Of a stretch of 19,098 nucleotides of DNA, positions 1 to 8,425 are shown one piece after another (position 1 is the stretch's first letter; the number at the start of each line of letters is the position of its first letter). The notes beneath the pieces are model-generated. The model saw only the letters and a list, made by a program, of their open reading frames with translations. It searched no databases and was not told where the DNA came from. The position numbers were made by a program, and so were the translations under genes. This stretch comes from UBA2645 sp044360285 (lineage in GTDB: Bacteria > Pseudomonadota > Alphaproteobacteria > Rickettsiales > UBA1997): positions 1-19,098 of the forward strand of contig JBIKKP010000030.1 in the NCBI GenBank assembly GCA_044360285.1, given 5' to 3'.

Positions 1-126
1 AGCCAAACCTTTTTTAGAAAGATAAGTCGTAATTGCGGCGGTAAGAGTTGTTTTACCGTGATCTACGTGACCAATAGTTCCGATATTAACGTGAGGTTTG
101 GTGCGTTGGAAGGTTTGTTTGGACAT
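1..126 (-). CDS. tuf: Elongation factor Tu, N-terminal 42 residues (cut by window edge)
   Basis: EF-Tu is the GTPase that brings aminoacyl-tRNA to the ribosomal A site. The visible residues begin MSKQTFQRTKPHVNIGTIGH and contain the P-loop GHVDHGKT, then LTAAITTYLSKKGLA. The ATG is at 124-126, and the frame stays open to base 1, so the rest lies outside the window. No Shine-Dalgarno sequence precedes the ATG (the upstream bases read TTTATCCT). The gene follows rph on the same strand after a 159-nt leader that holds a promoter-like pair and a hairpin. No fusA or rpsG is next to its 5' side, so this tuf is not at the end of a classical str operon. Confidence 0.95.
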   Translation of the reverse strand, partial: MSKQTFQRTKPHVNIGTIGHVDHGKTTLTAAITTYLSKKGLA

Positions 127-167
127 AGGATAAATTTTTTTACAAATTAAAAAATTCCAAAGATCTG

Positions 168-192
168 CGAAGCCACGTAAATGGTGGCTTCG
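168..192 (-). promoter_or_regulatory. Perfect 9-bp hairpin in the tuf leader
   Basis: The arms CGAAGCCAC (168-176) and GTGGCTTCG (184-192) are perfect inverted repeats around a 7-nt loop. The hairpin lies 42 nt upstream of the tuf start. On the minus strand it is followed by CAGATCTTTGGAATTTTTTAA, so the T-run is about 11 nt away, too far for a classic intrinsic terminator. It may be a weak terminator for rph or a stabilising or regulatory stem in the tuf 5' UTR. The structure is clear; the role is not. Confidence 0.55.
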
Positions 193-213
193 AAGTGATT
201 CGAATTTACCTGA

Positions 214-243
214 ATTTTAGGAAAAGCGCTTAAAGAAAAGCAA
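214..243 (-). promoter_or_regulatory. Candidate tuf promoter
   Basis: On the minus strand TTGCTT (238-243) and TAAAAT (214-219) are separated by 18 nt, a fair sigma-70 match. Transcription would begin near base 207 and give a leader of about 80 nt that includes the hairpin at 168-192. This is from inspection only; AT-rich DNA gives chance -10 boxes easily. Confidence 0.35.
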
Positions 244-285
244 GGGCGGGGCAAACTATTGAAGGGTCAAATAAATTGCAATAGA

Positions 286-984
286 CTACTTGCCGAGAGC
301 TTCTTGCTGAATTTGGAAAATTTTTTCTGCGCCTTTTTTAGCTAGATCAAACATTTGTGAAAGCTGTGCGAAGCTCATCGAGCCTCGTTCTGCTGTGCCT
401 TGCACTTCGATCAAATCGAAATTTTGGTTAATGACGAAATTGCAATCCACTTCGCATTTGCTGTCTTTTTCATAGTCCAAATCAAGCACAACTTCATTGT
501 TGAAAATTCCGCAAGAAACGCCGCAAACAGCGCCAATCATGGGATCGTACTTAATCAAATTTTGTGCTAAAATTTTTTTCACTGCTAAGGCCAAAGCAAC
601 ATAACCGCCGGTAATCGCTGCGCAGCGCGTGCCGCCATCGGCTTGCAGCACATCGCAATCAATGATGATTTGGCGTTCGCCAAGTTTTTTTACATCAATT
701 ACGGATCGAAGCGAGCGGCCGATGAGTCTTTGAATTTCAATGTTGCGACCATTTGGCTTCATTGGATCGCGTGAGTTGCGACTGTGGGTTGAGCGCGCCA
801 GCATGTTGTATTCTGCTGTGATCCAACCCGTGCCTTTGTTGCGCAAAAATGGCGGAACTCTTTCTTCAATTGACGCAGTGCAAAGCACGTGCGTATTGCC
901 AAATTTCACTAAGCACGAACCTTCCGCGTAAGCGTTAACATTGGTCTCAATTGAAACCTCGCGCAGTTGGTCGTGCTTTCTCAT
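286..984 (-). CDS. rph: Ribonuclease PH
   Basis: RNase PH is a phosphorolytic 3'-5' exoribonuclease that trims tRNA precursor 3' ends and uses phosphate to release nucleoside diphosphates. The 232-aa protein is full length for the family (about 238). Family landmarks are clear: LVKFGNTHVLCTAS, EERVPPFLRNKGTGW, EIQRLIGRSLRSV, the phosphate/active-site stretch CDVLQADGGTRCAAITGGYVAL, and near the end VQGTAERGSMSF. The N-terminus is a little shorter than usual before DQLREV. The ATG overlaps the typA stop by one base (TAATG), so the two genes are translationally coupled, with typA first. Confidence 0.96.
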   Translation of the reverse strand: MRKHDQLREVSIETNVNAYAEGSCLVKFGNTHVLCTASIEERVPPFLRNKGTGWITAEYNMLARSTHSRNSRDPMKPNGRNIEIQRLIGRSLRSVIDVKKLGERQIIIDCDVLQADGGTRCAAITGGYVALALAVKKILAQNLIKYDPMIGAVCGVSCGIFNNEVVLDLDYEKDSKCEVDCNFVINQNFDLIEVQGTAERGSMSFAQLSQMFDLAKKGAEKIFQIQQEALGK

Positions 985-2828
985 TATTCGGCAACGAAAT
1001 CGAATTTAGCTTCTTTCGAACGACCTAATCTCTTGCGATCATTGCTGTCGAGAAGCTTTTTGCGCAGGCGCAGAGATTTTGGTGTCACTTCCACCAACTC
1101 ATCTTCACCAACGTAAGTAATCATGTCTTCAAGCGTTAATTCGCGTGGCGGGATCAAACGAATTGCTTCGTCAGTTCCAGAAGCACGAACGTTGGAAAGT
1201 TGTTTTCCTTTCAACACGTTAACTTCCAAATCGCCTTGTTTCGAGTTCTCGCCAACCACCATTCCAGAATAAACTTTCTGTTGTGGTTTGATGAACATTG
1301 TTCCGCGATCTTGCAGGTTCCAAAGCGCGAAAGCCACAGCTTCGCCTGGATCAGTTGCAATTAAAGCGCCATTTTTCTTGAAGCCGATTTCGCCTTTGTA
1401 TGGAACGTAAGCGTGGAAAATTCGATTCAAAACGCCTGAGCCTTTGGTGTCGGTCAAGAATTCGCTTTGATAGCCGATGAGACCGCGAGATGGAACGTAG
1501 AAAATTACACGAGTTTTGCCGCCAGAGGATGGGCGCATGTCAATCATTTCGCCTTTGCGTGAAGAAAGTTTTTCAACAACCACACCGGCAAAAGCGTCGT
1601 CAACGTCAACAACAACTTCTTCAACTGGCTCTAGAATTTCGCCATTTTCACCTTTTTTGAAAAGAACGCGAGGTCTTGAAACTGAAAGCTCGAAACCTTC
1701 GCGGCGCATATTTTCAATTAAAACGCCAAGCTGCAATTCGCCGCGTCCGCCAACTTCAAAAGCATCTTTTCCGTCAGATTCTTTAACTTTGATGGCAACG
1801 TTAGTTTCTGCTTCAGCGAAAAGACGATCACGAATCATACGTGAAGTGACTTTTGAACCTTCAGTTCCAGCCAAAGGAGAATCATTTACGCCAACGGTGA
1901 TAGCCATTGTTGGTGGATCAATTGGTGTAGATTTAATTGGCTGAGTCACGGAAATGTCGCAAAGCGTATCGGATACAGAAGCTTTCTCAAGACCGGCAAT
2001 TGAAACGATGTCACCAGCTTGCGCTTCTTCGACAGGAACTTTTTCCACACCGCGGAAGACGTGAAGCTTGGTCAGGCGGCCTTGCTCAACAACTTCGCCT
2101 TTCAAGTTAATTGCTTTGAAATTCATCAAGTTTTTTGCACGACCAGAATAGATACGACCAGTCAACATGCGGCCGAAATATGGGCTGTGATCAAGAAGGG
2201 TAGCAAGCATTGAGAATGGCGCGTTAACGTCAAATTTTGGTGGTTCTACGTGCTCAAGGATCAAATCAAAAAGTGGTGATAAATCTTTGCGCTCGTCTTT
2301 GTCCATGTCGCGAACGCACCAGCCGTCACGTCCCACCGCGTAAAGCACAGGGAAATCAAGTTGTTGCTCAGTTGCATTAAGCGAAACGAAAAGGTCGAAA
2401 ATTTCGTTAAGAACTTCATCAGGACGCGCATCGCCGCGATCAATTTTGTTAATGATCACAATCGGGCGAAGGCCAAGAGCCAAGGCTTTTGAAAGTACGA
2501 ATTTAGTTTGTGGCATCACACCTTCAGCCGAATCAACCAAAAGCAAGCAGCTGTCCGCCATTGAAAGTACACGCTCAACTTCACCACCAAAATCGGCGTG
2601 GCCAGGAGTGTCAATTACGTTAACTTTGTGATCTTTCCAAACAATCGAAGTACATTTCGCCAGAATTGTAATTCCGCGTTCTTTCTCAAGCGCGTTGGAA
2701 TCCATCACGCGAGTTTCAACTTGCTGGTTGGCGCGGAAGGTTCCGCTTTGATGCAACATGGCATCAATCAAAGTAGTTTTGCCGTGGTCTACGTGGGCAA
2801 TAATGGCAACGTTACGAAAATCGGTCAT
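984..2828 (-). CDS. typA: Ribosome-associated GTPase TypA/BipA
   Basis: BipA is an EF-G-like translational GTPase that binds the 70S ribosome and aids 50S assembly under stress or cold. The 614 residues match the family length (about 607). G1 is AHVDHGKTT (residues 11-19), switch II DTPGH (73-77) and NKID (127-130). The BipA-specific C-terminal region includes SRGLIGYQSEFLTDTKG and GEAVAFALWNLQDRGTMFI. The ATG at 2826-2828 is preceded by A/T-rich sequence without a Shine-Dalgarno motif. It heads a two-gene operon with rph, with a promoter-like pair about 60-90 nt upstream. Confidence 0.97.
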   Translation of the reverse strand: MTDFRNVAIIAHVDHGKTTLIDAMLHQSGTFRANQQVETRVMDSNALEKERGITILAKCTSIVWKDHKVNVIDTPGHADFGGEVERVLSMADSCLLLVDSAEGVMPQTKFVLSKALALGLRPIVIINKIDRGDARPDEVLNEIFDLFVSLNATEQQLDFPVLYAVGRDGWCVRDMDKDERKDLSPLFDLILEHVEPPKFDVNAPFSMLATLLDHSPYFGRMLTGRIYSGRAKNLMNFKAINLKGEVVEQGRLTKLHVFRGVEKVPVEEAQAGDIVSIAGLEKASVSDTLCDISVTQPIKSTPIDPPTMAITVGVNDSPLAGTEGSKVTSRMIRDRLFAEAETNVAIKVKESDGKDAFEVGGRGELQLGVLIENMRREGFELSVSRPRVLFKKGENGEILEPVEEVVVDVDDAFAGVVVEKLSSRKGEMIDMRPSSGGKTRVIFYVPSRGLIGYQSEFLTDTKGSGVLNRIFHAYVPYKGEIGFKKNGALIATDPGEAVAFALWNLQDRGTMFIKPQQKVYSGMVVGENSKQGDLEVNVLKGKQLSNVRASGTDEAIRLIPPRELTLEDMITYVGEDELVEVTPKSLRLRKKLLDSNDRKRLGRSKEAKFDFVAE

Positions 2829-2887
2829 TTTTTAAAAAGATAAGTTTGCGAAGGGCTTGGATCTGCCCAGGATTGGAAGGGCGCGGC

Positions 2888-2915
2888 ACCCTATGAATTG
2901 AAATCTAACTGTCAA
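2888..2915 (-). promoter_or_regulatory. Candidate typA-rph promoter
   Basis: A perfect -35 hexamer TTGACA (minus strand, 2910-2915) is followed after 16 nt by TAGGGT (2888-2893). This is nearly the same architecture as the candidate argF promoter (TTGACA, 16 nt, TAGGTT), and the resemblance supports both. It sits in the 101-nt gap between the panB stop and the typA start. No hairpin terminator for the panB operon is evident between panB and this promoter. Confidence 0.5.
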
Positions 2916-2929
2916 CCTAGTGAAGAAAA

Positions 2930-3718
2930 CTAAACAATATGCTCTTTTGCGGGGAATTTTTTTTGCTTCACTTCATCGCGAAATTCTTGCGCAGCGCGGG
3001 CAATTTCTTGCGCTAAATTTGCGTAAGTTTTGACGAATTTTGGTTTAAATTCTTGGTTTAATCCAAGTAGATCATCAATTACTAAAACTTGTCCGTCGCA
3101 GGCAGCTGAAGCTCCGATGCCAATTGTTGGAATGGAAATTTCTTCAGTAATTTTTGCAGCAAGTATTTCTGGAACGGCCTCAATTACCAAGGCCAGAGCG
3201 CCTGCGGCAGAAATTTCTTTTGCAGTTTGCAGAATTTCTTTTGCCTCATCTTCATTGCGTCCGAAGTAGCGGTAGCCGCCAATTTCACGCACTTGTTGTG
3301 GCAAAAGTCCAACATGTCCAATGGTTGGAATGCCGTTTGTGGTGAGGAATTTCAAGGTTTCAACGAGATCGCTACTGACTTCAATTTTGATTGCATCGCA
3401 GCCAGTTTCATCGAGCGCTTTTTTTGCATTTGCCAGCGCTTGTTCCTTCGATTTTTCGTAAGTGCCATAAGGTAAATCAAGAATCACCGGCGTTTTTGTT
3501 GCCGCTTTTTTTACGGCTTTGCCGTGATTAATCATCATTTCAAGCGTCACATCAACAGTGTCGGAAAGTCCGTAAACTGTCATTCCAAGTGAATCGCCAA
3601 CTAAAATAACGTCACAAACTTCATTCAAAATTTTAGCGATTGGAAAAGTGTAGGCGGTTAAGCAAACGATTTTTTCACGACCTTTTTTTGCAGTGAGATT
3701 TTTGAGCAAATTAGACAT
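2930..3718 (-). CDS. panB: 3-methyl-2-oxobutanoate hydroxymethyltransferase
   Basis: PanB transfers a hydroxymethyl group from methylene-tetrahydrofolate to 2-oxoisovalerate, making ketopantoate, the first committed step to pantothenate and CoA. The 262 aa are typical. Motifs: VGDSLGMTVYG (40-50, metal-binding Asp42), DLPYGTYE (81-88), GHVGLLPQ (134-141), ALVIEAVP (catalytic Glu180), and TIGIGASAACDGQVLVIDDLLG. The start overlaps the stop of the AsmA-like gene by one base, so panB is the last gene of a four-gene chain. Retaining panB shows pantothenate synthesis beyond what obligate intracellular Rickettsia keep. Confidence 0.96.
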   Translation of the reverse strand: MSNLLKNLTAKKGREKIVCLTAYTFPIAKILNEVCDVILVGDSLGMTVYGLSDTVDVTLEMMINHGKAVKKAATKTPVILDLPYGTYEKSKEQALANAKKALDETGCDAIKIEVSSDLVETLKFLTTNGIPTIGHVGLLPQQVREIGGYRYFGRNEDEAKEILQTAKEISAAGALALVIEAVPEILAAKITEEISIPTIGIGASAACDGQVLVIDDLLGLNQEFKPKFVKTYANLAQEIARAAQEFRDEVKQKKFPAKEHIV

Positions 3719-6696
3719 TACTGATTTGAAGCTTCTGGTTCGGCTTGTGGAATTAAGACATCAGTAGAGCCTTCTGGCTGTAGGTCAAGAAACTGATAGA
3801 CTTGGTCCATATTTGTGCTCTGCGCCAAGTTGTTAAACTTACCTTTAGTGTTGGTTGCGATGTTGATTGGTGTTGGTTGTTTACGATTTCCGCTGAGGAA
3901 AATTGCATTAAAAAGCAAATCCGCTTCTTTTCTTTGTGAATCAATTACACCAGACAAAACTGCATTGATTGCTGGTGCGCTGAGGTTGACGCGCATTTTT
4001 CCTTCTCGACCATTTCTGATTGCAATCGAGCCGTTAGCTTCTTTGAAGACGCTATTTGCCTTTGGGTTAAGTAAAATTGTTTTTGGATTTGCAAGTTCAG
4101 CGCGATTAATTGGCGTGCTAAACATTTTTTTTGCAAGGTCGCTTAAGCCATATCCAGTAATGCTTGGAGAGCTTATGCTAAATTTAATTTCGGTGGTAAG
4201 TTGGTTGGCAAAAGTGCTTTTTTTATCAGCCATGAAGCTTAGGCTGGCGCTGATATTTGCTGTTCCGCCAACTTGCGTAATGCCAACAAAATCAGTTAAA
4301 AATGGTTTGAGTGAAACGTTGTTGAAGTTGAGATTTCCGTTAAAAGTTTTGCTTGATTGTAAGCCAAATAAGCCTTTGTAGGAAAGGCTTCCGCCGTATA
4401 TGTCGCAAGAAATTTCTGATTTACTGATATTGCCAGAAACCAATTTTCCGCTGAGTAAAAAATTGCCGATTTTGGATTCGTCAATTGTTAGATTTTTAAA
4501 ATTGAGATCAATTTTTCCGTTAAATCCTTCCAGTGAAGGGAGGGAAAAAAAACGGTCAAAGAAGTTTTTTGAATCAGTGCTAACCTGTGATGGCGTTGCC
4601 ACCAGCTGAGATGCATTTTGTAAGTGAGAAGAATTTTTGTTGCTGCTTAGATGAAAATTTTCTGAAGCAAAACTCATTTCAAAACGCGGGTTAGAGTCGC
4701 TAATATCAATGAGCAAACCGCCGTGCAAGTCGCTTTTGTTTGACCTTAAATTGAGATTGGTGAGCTCGAAATATCCGCGTGCAAATTTCAGCGTGAGATT
4801 TTGATTTGGAAACTCTTCGTCTTTGCTGGAAATTTTGTTAAAGTGCAGCGCAAGATTGTGAGTTGAGGAAATATTGTTGAGCCAGAAAAGCTTCTTAATC
4901 AAGGATCCGGGCGATAAATAAACATTCTCGCCATTGCCAACAAAAAAATCTTCGAGACGCAAATCGCTGATAAAAAAGCGCGAATTAATGTTAGAAGACT
5001 TGCCGCTGTTGTCGATTTTAATGTCGCCAGAAAATTCGGTTTTGCCGTCGCCTAAATTTCCGTAAATGTTGCTAAATGAGCTGCTGTTTGGTTGCAGCAA
5101 AATGTCGCTGTAGAGGCTGTAATGCTGCATGTCATTGAATTTCAAATTTTGATTTTCGATGCCAAGCCACTTGAAAAACTCGATAATTTTTTTGCCGCCA
5201 ATGTCAATTTTCCCAACGAATTTTGGCAATTTTGTGCTGCTATCCAAAGCGCCATTAAGGCGAAAATATCCGTCACCTGGAATTTTGAATAACAATGGCT
5301 GAACCATTACCTCGCCTTGTCTGGTGACGATTAGGTAAAGGTCTACGTCGCTGATTTCGCCACCAAGAAATTTTACAGTTTTGATTTTAATGTCGGCGTC
5401 GAAATCGAGATTTTTTATTTGCGCAGCTTTGTCGAAATCGAGCGGTGTTATTTTTTTCTCTTCCGTGGCTTCTTGGTTTTCAACTTGTTGCGCTGGTGTT
5501 TCGTTATTAATTTGCGGAGGTCCTTCAACTGCTGCTTTGGCCTTTAAAGCAGTTTTTGCGTCATTAGGATTTATGGCGATTTCTTCGCCAAGCCAAATGT
5601 CGTCGAGGCTAAGATCAACAAGCTGCAGCCTGACGTCGATCAGTGGAATTTTTTCAGAAAAATCTAAATTTATGTCGCCGCTGCCATTAACAATTCCTGA
5701 GGTGAGTGAAAGATTGTTGATGTCAATTTCGCCTGATTTTGCGCTGACGTCAGAGCTGAATCTAATTGGCTTGGAGGTGTTTTTGAGTTTTTTGAAAAAG
5801 ACGCTTTCGGCGTTGATGTAGGTTTTGTAGAAAGTTTTTAAATCGTTAATTTCGCCTTCAATTTTACCGTTTAATTGGCTGCCAAAAATTTGATTTTCTG
5901 GTGAAGTGAAGGTGCCAAAAATTCTCATGTTTAAAACCGGTGAAACGAGCTCGATCCTTGATTTGTCTGAGTTGGCCTGCAAAGAGATTTTGAAACTGTT
6001 GGCTAATTCTTCTTTGACGAAATTGCCGAAAGCCTCGACTTTTTTGTTGGTGATTTTGAGCTCAGAATTGATCGCTTTTATTTCTTTTTTGCGTCCCAAA
6101 TAATCGTAAAAAATTACCTGCGAATTTTTTATGGTAACGGCTGGAATGTCTTTAACGTTGGTTTGCAGTGGGTTGATATTTAGCGCTGAAAAAATTTTTT
6201 CGCCAATTTCGCTGTCATTTCCACCTTCAAGCGCAGAAGGATTTTTTGTTTTTTCGTCGATGATTTTAGTGAGATCGTTGTCGCGCAGAGTGGATGGATT
6301 TGCGGTGTCAAAGCTTTCAAAGATGGCGTTCTTAAAAATAATTTCTTTCGCCGAGGCTTTGTCGGTGTTGAATATTGGAAAGAGCAAGCGCAGCTCTTTG
6401 GCGTGAAAATTGTAGGTCGTTTCTTTTTCGTTGTCTTGTGACTTTATGTGTAAATTTTGCATCAAGACATCTTCACAAATCACTGATGGATAAGGCAGCA
6501 AGGCAATTTTTACTCGACCGTTAATCGTGAAATTTGCGTTATATTGTTGGCTAATTTTGTGCGCAATTTCACGCTTAAGTCCTGAGTTGCTTAGAAGTTG
6601 CGGCAGAAAAAAAATCAAAGCGATCACGGCCACGAACAGCACAATTGCTGTGGCCAAATGCGACGCTTCTCTGTTTTTTTTCTGGGCTTGCTCCAT
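3718..6696 (-). CDS. AsmA family envelope protein
   Basis: A 992-aa protein with one N-terminal membrane anchor (about residues 14-35) and a long periplasmic region. The stretch after the anchor (LKREIAHKISQQYNANFTINGRVKIALLPYPSVICEDV, about 39-76) is the AsmA signature, and the region near residues 800-930 (AELANPKTILLNP, ...SLSAPAINAVLSGVID) resembles the AsmA C-terminal domain. AsmA-like proteins form long beta-groove bridges between inner and outer membranes and are linked to phospholipid transport and outer-membrane assembly. A Lys/Glu/Gln-rich low-complexity segment lies near residues 385-420. It overlaps both neighbours by one base (rodZ-like upstream, panB downstream). The symbol asmA is withheld because several paralogous families share this architecture. 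Confidence 0.88.
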   Translation of the reverse strand: MEQAQKKNREASHLATAIVLFVAVIALIFFLPQLLSNSGLKREIAHKISQQYNANFTINGRVKIALLPYPSVICEDVLMQNLHIKSQDNEKETTYNFHAKELRLLFPIFNTDKASAKEIIFKNAIFESFDTANPSTLRDNDLTKIIDEKTKNPSALEGGNDSEIGEKIFSALNINPLQTNVKDIPAVTIKNSQVIFYDYLGRKKEIKAINSELKITNKKVEAFGNFVKEELANSFKISLQANSDKSRIELVSPVLNMRIFGTFTSPENQIFGSQLNGKIEGEINDLKTFYKTYINAESVFFKKLKNTSKPIRFSSDVSAKSGEIDINNLSLTSGIVNGSGDINLDFSEKIPLIDVRLQLVDLSLDDIWLGEEIAINPNDAKTALKAKAAVEGPPQINNETPAQQVENQEATEEKKITPLDFDKAAQIKNLDFDADIKIKTVKFLGGEISDVDLYLIVTRQGEVMVQPLLFKIPGDGYFRLNGALDSSTKLPKFVGKIDIGGKKIIEFFKWLGIENQNLKFNDMQHYSLYSDILLQPNSSSFSNIYGNLGDGKTEFSGDIKIDNSGKSSNINSRFFISDLRLEDFFVGNGENVYLSPGSLIKKLFWLNNISSTHNLALHFNKISSKDEEFPNQNLTLKFARGYFELTNLNLRSNKSDLHGGLLIDISDSNPRFEMSFASENFHLSSNKNSSHLQNASQLVATPSQVSTDSKNFFDRFFSLPSLEGFNGKIDLNFKNLTIDESKIGNFLLSGKLVSGNISKSEISCDIYGGSLSYKGLFGLQSSKTFNGNLNFNNVSLKPFLTDFVGITQVGGTANISASLSFMADKKSTFANQLTTEIKFSISSPSITGYGLSDLAKKMFSTPINRAELANPKTILLNPKANSVFKEANGSIAIRNGREGKMRVNLSAPAINAVLSGVIDSQRKEADLLFNAIFLSGNRKQPTPINIATNTKGKFNNLAQSTNMDQVYQFLDLQPEGSTDVLIPQAEPEASNQ

Positions 6697-7166
6697 TACA
6701 AATTCGAGTTCTCGAGCTCTAAAATTATGTCTTTGTTGGTGATCAAATCGCTTTTATTTTCTAGGCTGTTGTAGAGAGAAAGCAGCACCAAGAAAAATAA
6801 AATGGAAACGACGACCATGTTAAAAAACATGTTGCGATCAGGCGTGATCTCAAGATGTTCACCAATGTTGATAAGTAGATGTTTTTTATTGTCAGTGTTG
6901 GATTTCAGCGACAAGCTTTTAATTCTTTCTTCGATAATTTTTGGATCAATTTTAAGAAATTTTGCGTAAGAACGAATCAGGCCTGGAATGTATAGATGAG
7001 TAGACAGATTGCTGGTATCATCATTTTCAACCGCCTCAATATCGCGCGTTTTGATGTTCAGGGTGCTGCAGATTTCGTGAGTTTCAATTTTTAAAAATTC
7101 TCGTTTCGCTTTGAAAAGCTGCCCCAGCGAAAGTTCATCTTGAGATTTTTTTTGTTCTTCAGTCAT
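6696..7166 (-). CDS. Short RodZ-like helix-turn-helix membrane protein
   Basis: The first 75 residues form a HTH_25/RodZ-type domain (LGQLFKAKREFLKIETHEICSTLNI...IEAVENDD...LYIPGLIRSYAKFLKID). A single membrane helix follows (about 114-134: MFFNMVVVSILFFLVLLSLY), and then only some 22 residues remain. RodZ links the MreB cytoskeleton to the wall-synthesis machine, and the neighbouring murG fits that role. Canonical RodZ has a large periplasmic domain, which is missing here. I chose the ATG at 7166 (156 aa) over an in-frame TTG at 7175. The ATG overlaps the murG stop by 8 nt, and the gene's stop overlaps the asmA-like start. Confidence 0.82.
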   Translation of the reverse strand: MTEEQKKSQDELSLGQLFKAKREFLKIETHEICSTLNIKTRDIEAVENDDTSNLSTHLYIPGLIRSYAKFLKIDPKIIEERIKSLSLKSNTDNKKHLLINIGEHLEITPDRNMFFNMVVVSILFFLVLLSLYNSLENKSDLITNKDIILELENSNL

Positions 7167-8328
7167 TTTCGACAAGTTTTATGAGATTTTGAGTGGCGTC
7201 TAAGACGGCCAGTGAAGAGGCTTGCGCTGACATTTTTTCTAAAACGTTTTTGTTAAAAATTATATTTTTTAGCAAATCATTAATTTGATTAATAGTGAAC
7301 TCTGTTTCGCGAATAACAATCGCTGCGCCATGATTTTCAAGGTAGCGCGCGTTTTTTTCTTGGTGATTATCTGCGGCAGCAGCGAAGGGAATTAAAATCA
7401 TCGGACGTTTTGCTGCACAAAATTCAAAAACAGAAGAGGCGCCAGAGCGTGCAATGACAAGGTGCGATTCTCTTAACAGCTTTGGCATGTCTTCAAAAAA
7501 TGAATCGATAATGATGTTGATGTTAAAATTTCTATATTGCTCGAAAGTTGATAGAACCAAGTCATTCCTGCATTGCTGGATGACTTGAATGTTTTCTTTG
7601 ATCTCTTCGCTGAGATTAAAAAAAGCTTTTGGCAAAATTTCGCTGAAAATTTTTGCTCCTCCCGAGCCGCCAATGACAAGGATTTTAAATAAATTATCAC
7701 GCTCTTCATTTTCATAAAAATCGGAAGCAAGTAAAACGTCATAACCCATTTTATTGTTAAGACTTTCTGGCGAGTTCTCAATTTCTGGAAGTTTATATGA
7801 TTCGCTCGCAAGCCTCATTATTTCTGGGCGAATTGGGTTTCCGGTGAAATAAGTTTTATTCAAAAAACCTTCAGAAATTCCCGAAGTTTCCTTGAAAGAA
7901 AGGGCGATTTTTTTTGCATATTTAGCAAAAATTCTGTTCACTTTTCCAAGGTGAGAATTTTGCTCGTGAAGAATTATTACGGTTTTTGTGATCACCGCCG
8001 CAGCAAGAACTGGAAAGGTTGCATAGCCTCCAAAAGCAACAACATATTTTGGACGTTTTACTAAAAAAATTGTCAAAGATCGCACAAAGCCAAAAGCAAT
8101 TTTGATTGCCGCTTTAAGAAAAAAAAATGGCGATTTTTTTATCTGGGAAGAGCTGATAATTTTTGCACTAAATCCATCATTTTCTTTGATGTAGCTGAGG
8201 TATTTTGTATCGCCTAAGAAAGTGACATCGAATCCCTGTTTTGTAAGTTCTAGAGCCAAACAGCGCGCAGGAATTATGTGGCCACCGGTTCCGCCGCTGG
8301 TAACGAAAATTTTAGATTTTTTTGACAT
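7159..8328 (-). CDS. murG: UDP-N-acetylglucosamine--N-acetylmuramyl-(pentapeptide) pyrophosphoryl-undecaprenol GlcNAc transferase
   Basis: MurG converts lipid I to lipid II on the inner face of the inner membrane. Motifs: the first glycine loop SGGTGGHIIPA (11-21), AFGGYATFP, LHEQNSHLGKVNR, TGNPIRPEI, the second loop VIGGSGGAKIFSE, and the UDP-GlcNAc site ARSGASSVFEFCAAKRPMILIPF. The ATG at 8326-8328 begins MSKKSKIFVTSGG and gives 389 aa. The frame is open further upstream, but that stretch covers the argF start on the other strand and is not MurG-like. About 35 extra residues lie between GNPIRPEI and the second glycine loop compared with the E. coli enzyme. It is the first gene of the murG-rodZ-asmA-panB chain and stands outside any dcw cluster visible here. 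Confidence 0.95.
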   Translation of the reverse strand: MSKKSKIFVTSGGTGGHIIPARCLALELTKQGFDVTFLGDTKYLSYIKENDGFSAKIISSSQIKKSPFFFLKAAIKIAFGFVRSLTIFLVKRPKYVVAFGGYATFPVLAAAVITKTVIILHEQNSHLGKVNRIFAKYAKKIALSFKETSGISEGFLNKTYFTGNPIRPEIMRLASESYKLPEIENSPESLNNKMGYDVLLASDFYENEERDNLFKILVIGGSGGAKIFSEILPKAFFNLSEEIKENIQVIQQCRNDLVLSTFEQYRNFNINIIIDSFFEDMPKLLRESHLVIARSGASSVFEFCAAKRPMILIPFAAAADNHQEKNARYLENHGAAIVIRETEFTINQINDLLKNIIFNKNVLEKMSAQASSLAVLDATQNLIKLVEND

Positions 8329-8348
8329 TGATTTTGAGTTAAATGCAG

Positions 8349-8378
8349 ACTTGACAAGTGCAGGTTGGTTCCTAGGTT
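8349..8378 (+). promoter_or_regulatory. Candidate argF promoter with a palindrome over the -35 box
   Basis: TTGACA (8351-8356) and TAGGTT (8373-8378) are 16 nt apart on the plus strand, the same layout as the typA promoter candidate. The -35 box lies inside an 11-nt palindrome, ACTTG-A-CAAGT (8349-8359), which could be an operator or chance. It is in the 97-nt divergent spacer between murG and argF. Confidence 0.45.
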
Positions 8379-8425
8379 CGCGAGCTTTCTTCGAATTTTC
8401 AAAAGTTTTTTGCGAGCTAAAAATT

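Noticed and set aside
193..215. Possible tRNA from a TTCGAAT T-loop-like string before tuf
   Set aside because: The flanking bases do not form a T-stem and no acceptor or anticodon stem is present on either strand.
1516..1944. Plus-strand open frame of 142 codons
   Set aside because: It is a Ser/Thr-rich shadow of typA.
3815..4381. Plus-strand open frame of 188 codons
   Set aside because: It is antisense to the AsmA-like gene, with no motifs and a composition explained by the opposite strand.
5381..5821. Plus-strand open frame of 146 codons
   Set aside because: It is a Ser/Leu-rich shadow of the AsmA-like gene.
8222..8425. Upstream extension of the argF frame
   Set aside because: It runs opposite the murG N-terminus; OTC homology begins at the ATG at 8426.
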